From: an uncultured Kiritimatiellota bacterium
Lineage (GTDB): Bacteria; Verrucomicrobiota; Kiritimatiellia; RFP12; UBA1067
DNA: 56,081 nucleotides
Direction of reading: 5' to 3'
NCBI GenBank assembly: GCA_934675625.1
Contig: CAKURH010000007.1
Location: forward strand, 1 to 56,081
Shown here one piece after another: positions 50,391-56,081 of this stretch (the stretch's first letter is position 1; each line of letters opens with the position of its first letter). Below the pieces are notes generated by a model. It searched no databases. It saw only the letters and a program-made list of their open reading frames with translations, and had not been told where the DNA came from. The position numbers and the translations under genes were made by a program.

Positions 50391-51767
50391 TTAGCGGCGG
50401 CGTTCGGCGTCGAGGCGGAAGAAGCGCGCGCCGTGCGCCGGGACGGTGAAGGAGACCTCGCGCTCGATTTCGCCGAGGTCGGCCCGCTCGGCGAGGTCGA
50501 AGAACGCGACCTTGCCGTCGAGATCCAGCTTGAACAGCTCGACCTTGAATTTGTGATCCTTCTCGCCGCCGTTGTAGAGCGTCAGGTAGCGCGCCGTGCC
50601 GCCGACCGAGTCGCAGTCCTTGACGAGCGTGTAGGCGTCGCCGAGGCGCAAGACCGTCTTCACGGGCACGCCCAGGTCGTTCTGGTTCATGCCGAGGAGG
50701 AACGGGTTCGTCACGAGCTCGCGCGTCGTGTCGTCCATCGTGCGGACGTCGCAGCCGATCAGGAGCGGCGAGGAGAGCATGCACCAAAGCCCGAAGTGCG
50801 TCTGCTCCTCAAGCCGCGTGAGCCCCGAATCCTCCTTGCCGAAAGCCGTCTTCATCTGCCCGGCGATCTGCCCGACCTCCAGCATGTCCATGTCGTTGTA
50901 GTGGCCGAGGCTCGTGTAGCCCGTGAGCGGGATGTTCTCGTCGATGATGTCCTTCACGCTCTTCCAGTTCGCGCGGATGTCGCGCGTCGTGCGCCAGGAC
51001 TCGGCGACGCCCGCCGCCCATTCGCCGGGGAACGTCCAGCGGCAGATGTTCATCCGCACGCCCTTCTTGCCGGAGACGTCGATTGCGCGGCGGATCGCCG
51101 TGTAGCGCTCCTGCTCGTCGAGCTTGAGCTTCAGGCCGCCGCAGTAGTCGATCTTGATGAAGTCGAAGTCCATCTCGCCGAAGAAGAAGCGGCAGTCCTC
51201 CAGGTCATGTCCGTAGAGGCCGGAGCCCTTGCCGAGCGGGTCGTTCGACCACATGCTGCCGCAGGTGTCGGAGCCCGCGTCGGAGTAGATGCCGGCCTTC
51301 AGGCCGAGCGCGTGGATGCGCTCGACGACGGGCTTCAGGCCGTTCGGGAAGCGCGTCGGGTGGATGAGCAGCTTGCCGTCCTTGTCGCGTCCGCCGAAGA
51401 AGCCGTCGTCGATGTTGACGTAGGTGTAGCCGGCGGCCTTGAGGCCGTTCGTCGCCATCGCCTCGGCGACCGAGCTGATGATCGACTCGGAGATGTCGAC
51501 GGCGAAGGTGTTCCAGCTCGACCAGCCCATGAGCGGACGCTGGTCGCCGCCCTTCTTCGCGTCCGCCGCTTTCGTCATGAGGTCGAACGCGCGCTTGGCC
51601 ATTTTCGGAAAGTCCTTCTCGGACACCTTGGCGGTGTTGACGAACGCCGTCTTGGCGTCCGGCGCGATGCGCATGCGGAACGGGCACTTCGGGCAGTCGT
51701 TCGGGCGCACGGTGAGTTCGCCCTGCGTGAGGACGGCGGCGGCCGCGAGGAAGAGAGTCGAGATCAT
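50391..51767 (-). CDS. GH27 alpha-galactosidase, exported
   Basis: A 458-aa enzyme releasing terminal alpha-galactose. After a short signal peptide (MISTLFLAAAAVLTQG), GWSSWNTFAVDI and YVNIDDGFF open the barrel. DFIKIDYCGG carries the nucleophile Asp, and ESWRTTRDI the acid/base Asp. HYNDMDMLEVGQ and SSPLLIGCDVR are typical of GH27. It overlaps the DedA gene by 4 nt (ATGA) and is last in the operon that begins with the DUF1080 lipoprotein. Confidence 0.93.
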   Translation of the reverse strand: MISTLFLAAAAVLTQGELTVRPNDCPKCPFRMRIAPDAKTAFVNTAKVSEKDFPKMAKRAFDLMTKAADAKKGGDQRPLMGWSSWNTFAVDISESIISSVAEAMATNGLKAAGYTYVNIDDGFFGGRDKDGKLLIHPTRFPNGLKPVVERIHALGLKAGIYSDAGSDTCGSMWSNDPLGKGSGLYGHDLEDCRFFFGEMDFDFIKIDYCGGLKLKLDEQERYTAIRRAIDVSGKKGVRMNICRWTFPGEWAAGVAESWRTTRDIRANWKSVKDIIDENIPLTGYTSLGHYNDMDMLEVGQIAGQMKTAFGKEDSGLTRLEEQTHFGLWCMLSSPLLIGCDVRTMDDTTRELVTNPFLLGMNQNDLGVPVKTVLRLGDAYTLVKDCDSVGGTARYLTLYNGGEKDHKFKVELFKLDLDGKVAFFDLAERADLGEIEREVSFTVPAHGARFFRLDAERRR

Positions 51768-52435
51768 TTCGTGTTTCCTTTCATGACAAGTTTCGAGAGC
51801 AGCGCATAGAGGGCGACAAGCGCAACCGCACCGCCGAGGACGAGCGGGAGGTTGGCGGACGCCATCTCCTTGCCCTTCAGGCAGAGTTCGAGATAGGTGA
51901 TGTTCGCCGTCGAGCGGCCAATGGCCCAGCCGACGAACGTCAGGATCGCCGTCCAGACGCCCGCGCCAAGCGCGGTAAAGAGCGTAAACGGTCCCAGCGG
52001 CATCCGCGCAATGCCGGCGGGAATGGAAATGAGCTGGCGAATCGCGGGAACCATGCGACAGACGAACGTCGTCGCCGCGCCATAACGGTTAAAGACCTCA
52101 CAGGCCCGGTTCAGCGCAGCCGGCTTCAGGAAGAACCACTTGCCGTACCTCTCCAGGAACGGCTTGCCGACCCAGAGGGCCAGGAAGTAGTTCACGTAGG
52201 CCCCCGCAAGGGAGCCGAGGACGCCGACGAGGAACGCCAGCGTGACGGCGGCGAGCGGGGTTCCGCACCCCAGCTCGCCGCGCGCAGCGAGAAAGCCCGC
52301 GGGAATCATCACGACCTCCGACGGGAACGGGATGAACGACGACTCGATCGCCATGAAGACGAAGACGAGCAGAAGTCCCCACGTCGGCGCGAGGGCCGCG
52401 AAGGCGTCGAGATGAGCCGCGAGCGTCTCGATCAT
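51764..52435 (-). CDS. DedA-family membrane protein
   Basis: A 223-aa inner-membrane protein with about five spans and the DedA core FIPFPSEVVMIPAGFLAARG, FNRYGAATTFVCRMVPAIRQ and ISIPAGIARMP. Family members act in membrane lipid recycling (undecaprenyl-phosphate transport) and envelope homeostasis. Its ATG follows the sugar-isomerase TAA with no gap, and its stop overlaps the GH27 start. Whether its position in a glycosidase operon is functional is not known. Confidence 0.9.
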   Translation of the reverse strand: MIETLAAHLDAFAALAPTWGLLLVFVFMAIESSFIPFPSEVVMIPAGFLAARGELGCGTPLAAVTLAFLVGVLGSLAGAYVNYFLALWVGKPFLERYGKWFFLKPAALNRACEVFNRYGAATTFVCRMVPAIRQLISIPAGIARMPLGPFTLFTALGAGVWTAILTFVGWAIGRSTANITYLELCLKGKEMASANLPLVLGGAVALVALYALLSKLVMKGNTK

Positions 52436-53443
52436 TTAGTTGAGGCCCTTCGCCTTGAGGAAGTTGTAGGACGGCAGAACCGCCGACAGGTCCTCGAAGT
52501 GGCGCTCGCACTCGACGACGAACCACTCGACGCCGTCCTTCGCCGTCGCGGCGATGATGCGGTCCCACTCGACCGGCTTCGCGCCCGGCCGGCCGGGCTG
52601 GCCGAGGATCGCGTCGAACTCCTTGACGTCCTTGCCCATGCCGTTCTCCTTCGCGTGGAGCGTCGGCGAGCGGTGCGGATACTTCTCGTAGGTCTCGCAC
52701 GGATCGACGCCCGCGCAGGTCGACCAGCCGACGTCCTGCTCGATGCAGACGTTCGCGCAGGTGTTCGAGAAGAAGTAGTCCCAGAAGGACGTCCCGTCCT
52801 GCATGAAGATCGCGTGCTCCCACGTGTGGTTGTGGAGGCCGATGCGGCAACCGAACTTCGCGGCGTCCGCCGCGACCTTGTTGTAGTGCTCCGCGAGCTT
52901 CTTCGTGAAGTCGTCGATCTCCTGCGAGGGCTTGCAGGGCTCGCCGCCCCGGCCCGTCGACCAGCTGCAGCCGGGCGGGAAGTTGCCGCCGCCGGGGCAG
53001 ATGACGAGGTTGTTGCCGTAGGACATGTTGAAGTCGCAGGTGCGCTTCAGCACTTCGGGGTCATACGTCCACTTCTTCGTGTCGAGGCCGTAGGCGTTCG
53101 TGCCGACATGCGTGCCGCACGCCTTGAGGCCCGCGTTCGCGAGCGCCTTGCGGAGGCCCTTCGGGTCGCTGCCGTACTGGTAGTAGCCGGCGAACTCGAC
53201 GCCCTTGAAGCCGATCGCCGCGACGTCCTCAAGCCCCTTGTCGAGGCCGACGCCCTGGAGGATGACCTTGCCTTCCTTGTCCTTCTCGCCGCCGATGTAC
53301 TTGCGCAGCGAGTAGAGCTGCAGCGCGATCTTCTGCGGCTTCGGGCCGCACTTCGCCGGCGGCGGGCAGATGCACCCCGGGAGCGCCGCCGCGGCGGCGC
53401 CCGTTCCGAGGAATCCGAAGAACTGTCTACGTGAAACGTTCAT
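52436..53443 (-). CDS. Tat-exported TIM-barrel sugar isomerase/epimerase-like protein
   Basis: A 335-aa protein. SRRQFFGFLGTGAAAAALPG is a Tat signal with the twin Arg. The remainder is a xylose-isomerase-like (AP endonuclease 2-like) barrel: ALQLYSLRKYIG, GFKGVEFAGYY, IGLHNHTWEH with metal-binding His, EQDVGWSTCAGVDP and HAKENGMG. The start at 53443 fits the Tat motif and AAAGGA upstream. It follows the Gfo/Idh gene by 26 nt. Such proteins accompany 3-keto-sugar metabolism; the exact step is inferred. Confidence 0.83.
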   Translation of the reverse strand: MNVSRRQFFGFLGTGAAAAALPGCICPPPAKCGPKPQKIALQLYSLRKYIGGEKDKEGKVILQGVGLDKGLEDVAAIGFKGVEFAGYYQYGSDPKGLRKALANAGLKACGTHVGTNAYGLDTKKWTYDPEVLKRTCDFNMSYGNNLVICPGGGNFPPGCSWSTGRGGEPCKPSQEIDDFTKKLAEHYNKVAADAAKFGCRIGLHNHTWEHAIFMQDGTSFWDYFFSNTCANVCIEQDVGWSTCAGVDPCETYEKYPHRSPTLHAKENGMGKDVKEFDAILGQPGRPGAKPVEWDRIIAATAKDGVEWFVVECERHFEDLSAVLPSYNFLKAKGLN

Positions 53444-53469
53444 TTTCGTTTTTCCTTTCGATTTGTTTA

Positions 53470-55044
53470 TTAGAACTCCCACCCCTTGCGGATGTAGGGC
53501 TTGACGAGCGCGTTCGCGGCGGCGTTGTCGAAGCTCTGCGTCGCCGAGTCCCAGGCGAGCTTGCCCGAGACCTGCTGCGCGACGCAGCCGACGAGGATGC
53601 CCTCCATCTGCGGAATGCAGTACTCGATGTCGGCGAAGCAGCGCGAGTGCGTCTGCTCGTACCAGAGGCCCTCGCCGCGAATGGCGTTCACGAACTCGTG
53701 GTAGTGGCCTTCCGCGAAGCCCTTCATCTCGACGGTCGACTTGCCGCCCGCGACCGGCGCCGAGCCGACGCAGAACGGAATCGCGCGCGCGACGAGCTTG
53801 GCCTTCTCGTGCGAGAAGATGTCGACGAACTTCTCGTCGTCGTTCAGCGCGAGCGCGCACTTCCCGCCGTAGTCGTCCTGCATGAGCACCGCGCCCTTCG
53901 AGCCGATGATGTAGCAGCCCGTGTTCGGGATCTCGCCGAAGGTCTTGATGACCTTGGGCATGATCTCCGCGTTCGGCTTCAGCGCGCTCTTGCCCGGCCG
54001 GGACTCGTCGTAGCCGTCGTACCAGAAGAGCGTGACCGCCGGCAGCTTGACGCCGGGACGCACCTTCGAGTCGCGCGCCTTGTAGGTGAGCTTGACGATC
54101 GACTTCGACGGGTAGGCGATGTCGTTCTTCTCCTCGATCTTCACGCACTCGGCGTCGGAGACGCCCGCGAGCTCAAGGCCACGGAACGGCAGGTTCATCG
54201 TGTGACACGCCATGTCGCCGAACGCGCCCGCGCCGAAGTCGTGGAAGCCGCGCCACGTGAACGAGTGGTAGACGTTCGCGCCGAGCTTCCACGGGTCGTA
54301 CACCTTCGCGCCCGCCGGATACTTGTCGAGGAACGGACGCTTCTTCGCCGTCGCGAGCCAGGCGTCCCAGTTGAGGCCGTCGCGGACGGGGTCGCCCTTC
54401 GCGCCACGGCTCGTCACGTAGTCCGCCACGCCCTTGCCCTGCGGCCACACGGCGCGGTTCGTCCACACGTGGACTTCCTTGACGTCGCCGAGGATGCCGC
54501 TCTGGATGACTTCCGTGCAGCGGCGCATCGAGTCGAGCGACGAGCCCTGGTTGCCCATCTGGACGATGACGCCGTTGTCCTTCGCCGTGCGGTTGAAGTA
54601 GTCGAGCTCCCACAGCGTGCGGACGAGCGGCTTCTGGACGTAGACGTGGATGCCCTGCTTCATCGCGCCGATCGCGACCGGGGCGTGCACGTGGTCCGGC
54701 GTCGAGATCGTCATCGCCTCGATGCCAAGGACGCCCGCGTTGTCGAGGAGCTTGCGGTAGTCGGTGAAGAACGGCACGGAGTAGATGTCGAAGTCGATGC
54801 CGTCCTTCGCCAGGCGCTGCGCGGCCTTTTCGCGCACCGTGTAGTCGGCGTCGCAGAACGCGACCATCTCGACAAGGCCCGACTTGAGCATCGGCGTCCA
54901 GTCGCTGTAGCCCTTGCCCAGCACGCCGACGGCGGCGAGCTTGATCTTCTGGCAACCGAACGGGCACTTGCAGCCGCCGATCGCGAACAGTCCGGCGCCG
55001 CCGAGGCCGCGCAGGAAGTTTCTTCTGGAGGTGTTGATCGTCAT
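53470..55044 (-). CDS. Tat-exported Gfo/Idh/MocA-family oxidoreductase
   Basis: A 524-aa NAD(P)-dependent oxidoreductase of sugars. TSRRNFLRGLGGAGLFAIGG is a Tat signal. The Rossmann part follows (KLAAVGVLGKG, VAFCDADYTV, AMTISTPDHVHAPVAI, VYVQKPL), then the C-terminal alpha/beta substrate domain with HDFGAGAFGDMACHTMNLPF. With the DUF1080 and isomerase-like neighbours it probably oxidises C3 of a glycoside. The ribosome-binding site is AAGGAAAAACA-like before the ATG. Confidence 0.87.
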   Translation of the reverse strand: MTINTSRRNFLRGLGGAGLFAIGGCKCPFGCQKIKLAAVGVLGKGYSDWTPMLKSGLVEMVAFCDADYTVREKAAQRLAKDGIDFDIYSVPFFTDYRKLLDNAGVLGIEAMTISTPDHVHAPVAIGAMKQGIHVYVQKPLVRTLWELDYFNRTAKDNGVIVQMGNQGSSLDSMRRCTEVIQSGILGDVKEVHVWTNRAVWPQGKGVADYVTSRGAKGDPVRDGLNWDAWLATAKKRPFLDKYPAGAKVYDPWKLGANVYHSFTWRGFHDFGAGAFGDMACHTMNLPFRGLELAGVSDAECVKIEEKNDIAYPSKSIVKLTYKARDSKVRPGVKLPAVTLFWYDGYDESRPGKSALKPNAEIMPKVIKTFGEIPNTGCYIIGSKGAVLMQDDYGGKCALALNDDEKFVDIFSHEKAKLVARAIPFCVGSAPVAGGKSTVEMKGFAEGHYHEFVNAIRGEGLWYEQTHSRCFADIEYCIPQMEGILVGCVAQQVSGKLAWDSATQSFDNAAANALVKPYIRKGWEF

Positions 55045-55097
55045 TGTTTTTCCTTGTTTTGTTGTTGCGGGTTTCCCCGTGGTGAAATGTCGTCAGT

Positions 55098-56081
55098 TCA
55101 GAGCGCCGGACGCAGGATCATGTTCTTGTAGTCCGCGTCGGAGTGGTCGCCCTGGAGGTAGATCGGGCCGGCCTTGTTGAGGTCGGCGTCAATCGCGCCG
55201 CCCGTCACGCCTTCGAGCTTCGCGTTGTCGATGATCTTCACGCCGTTCAGGTAGGTCGTGATGTGGCCCTTGTAGATCGTGACGGAGACGTGCTGCCACT
55301 CGCCCGCCGGCTTCTCGGCGGCGACGGACGGCGTGACGCGCCCGTAGTAGGCGGCCATGTTGTGGCGGTCGACCGGCTTGCCGTAGCTGTCGAGGACCTG
55401 GCACTCGAAGCGCCCGCGCAGGTACACGCCGGAGTTCGAGTTCTGCGGCACGCGCACGTCGTATTCGAGGTTGAAGTCGAAGAAGTCCGCCCGCTTCGAC
55501 ACGATGTTCGCGCCGTGGATCGGCTTGCCGTCCGGCTTGCGTTCGAGCTTGTTCGAGAGGACGCCGTCCTTGAACGACCAGCCGAACGGCGCCTTCGGGT
55601 TCATCGACACCCAGCCGTCCAGACCGTCCTTCAGCAGGTCGACCGGCGCGCCGAGCTTCGCGTCCTCGGTGCGCACCTTGTCGCAGATCGCCGGGTTGCG
55701 CCAGCCGTAGAACGGCTGCCACGCGCCCTTCAGCGCACCCGTCTTCCCGTCGCACGGCGCGAGGCGCGCAACCATCCGGTCGCCCACGACGCTGCCCTCG
55801 TAGCGGTAGCCGTACGGATGCGTGAACGAGAACCAGTTGCCGCAGACCTTGAGGTCCTTGACCCATTCCGGCGAGCCCCAGCGGTAGAGGACGAACGCCT
55901 GCGGCGCGCCATTCGCGTCGCGCGAGAAGATGAAGCTGCCCGCCGGCATCGTGTCGTAGGGGAGGTCGGCGCTCCAGTTGCCCATCACGGGGTCGCACTT
56001 CGCCTTGCCGGCTCCGCACGTCGTCTTGTCGGTCATGCAGCCCGCCAGCAGCGCGGCGGAAAGAATCGGAATCAGTTTCTT
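55098..56081 (-). CDS. DUF1080 / 3-keto-disaccharide hydrolase family lipoprotein (5' end outside window)
   Basis: The LamG-like fold of PF06439 is clear: FNLEYDVRVPQNSNSGVYLR, GEWQHVSVTIYKGHITTYLN and IYLQGDHSDADYKNMILRPA at the C-terminus. An N-terminal module of about 100 residues (GNWSADLPYDTMPAGSF) precedes it. The frame stays open to the window edge, reading KKLIPILSAALLAGCMTDK, a lipoprotein signal with an LAGC lipobox. The internal ATG at 56036 is therefore not the start; the true ATG is just beyond 56081. The family hydrolyses or binds 3-keto-glycosides and matches the downstream oxidoreductase and isomerase-like genes. Confidence 0.88.
   Translation of the reverse strand, partial: KKLIPILSAALLAGCMTDKTTCGAGKAKCDPVMGNWSADLPYDTMPAGSFIFSRDANGAPQAFVLYRWGSPEWVKDLKVCGNWFSFTHPYGYRYEGSVVGDRMVARLAPCDGKTGALKGAWQPFYGWRNPAICDKVRTEDAKLGAPVDLLKDGLDGWVSMNPKAPFGWSFKDGVLSNKLERKPDGKPIHGANIVSKRADFFDFNLEYDVRVPQNSNSGVYLRGRFECQVLDSYGKPVDRHNMAAYYGRVTPSVAAEKPAGEWQHVSVTIYKGHITTYLNGVKIIDNAKLEGVTGGAIDADLNKAGPIYLQGDHSDADYKNMILRPAL

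Noticed and set aside
1..56081. tRNA, rRNA or riboswitch genes
   Set aside because: Intergenic gaps were read on both strands; no cloverleaf, rRNA core or known riboswitch motif was recognised by eye.

Overview
All recognisable genes in this 56 kb window lie on the minus strand, so the + strand sequence reads the locus backwards. The DNA is GC-rich. The gene content is that of a polysaccharide-degrading anaerobe: anaerobic ribonucleotide reductase, a sensory [FeFe]-hydrogenase, many secreted glycosidases, lyases and esterases, Tat-exported Gfo/Idh/MocA and TIM-barrel proteins, autotransporter-type beta-strand repeat proteins without a barrel, and three AAA/DUF4143 ATPases. This points to the PVC group, most likely a Kiritimatiellota- or Lentisphaerota-like gut or sediment bacterium. 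That is inference from gene content; there is no rRNA gene in the window.

Region 1 (about 1-30.3 kb) is a uronate/pectin-type polysaccharide utilisation locus. It encodes a heparinase II/III-like lyase fused to a glycosidase-like barrel, two surface repeat proteins, a GH88-type unsaturated glucuronyl hydrolase, an FAD-oxidoreductase/GH29/GH105-like three-domain protein, a CE7-like esterase fused to a beta-helix, and a lone beta-helix protein. These feed the cytosolic steps KduI and KduD, which are encoded with a DUF4861 protein and a lone GatC-like PTS EIIC permease. A XylR-type regulator (sugar-binding domain plus AraC HTH) sits next to that operon. Three promoters (8653-8716, 21959-22022, 29109-29172) carry the same pair of 15-bp direct repeats, 21 bp apart and exactly 22 nt upstream of the -10. 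This is the layout expected for an AraC-type activator and makes the regulator's regulon readable from sequence. Two AAA ATPases, a 23-bp tandem repeat and two dispersed palindromes interrupt the locus at 22-25 kb.

Region 2 (30.3-45.2 kb) is mostly housekeeping and transport: a YgjP-like metalloprotein, an MBL-fold hydrolase, a sugar-porter MFS, NrdD, a lone oligopeptide-type ABC permease, a GH92 alpha-mannosidase, an AEC transporter, a histidine-phosphatase/HAD fusion, a PotA-like ATPase and an AddA/RecB-like helicase-nuclease. A 629-bp gene-free gap (45174-45802) holds a 496-bp element with 39-bp terminal inverted repeats.

Region 3 (45.8-56 kb) holds a [2Fe-2S] protein / sensory [FeFe]-hydrogenase with PAS domain / SpoIIE phosphatase operon, a third AAA/DUF4143 ATPase, and an operon for a DUF1080 lipoprotein, Gfo/Idh/MocA oxidoreductase, sugar isomerase-like protein, DedA protein and GH27 alpha-galactosidase, which looks like a 3-keto-glycoside pathway.

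Two genome-wide features stand out. Many transcription-unit-leading genes have a TTTGGTATAAT-like element only 6-8 nt before the start codon and no Shine-Dalgarno sequence, predicting leaderless mRNAs. The surface protein at 18929-21880 carries a run of 17 G in its signal-peptide region, a candidate phase-variation switch.
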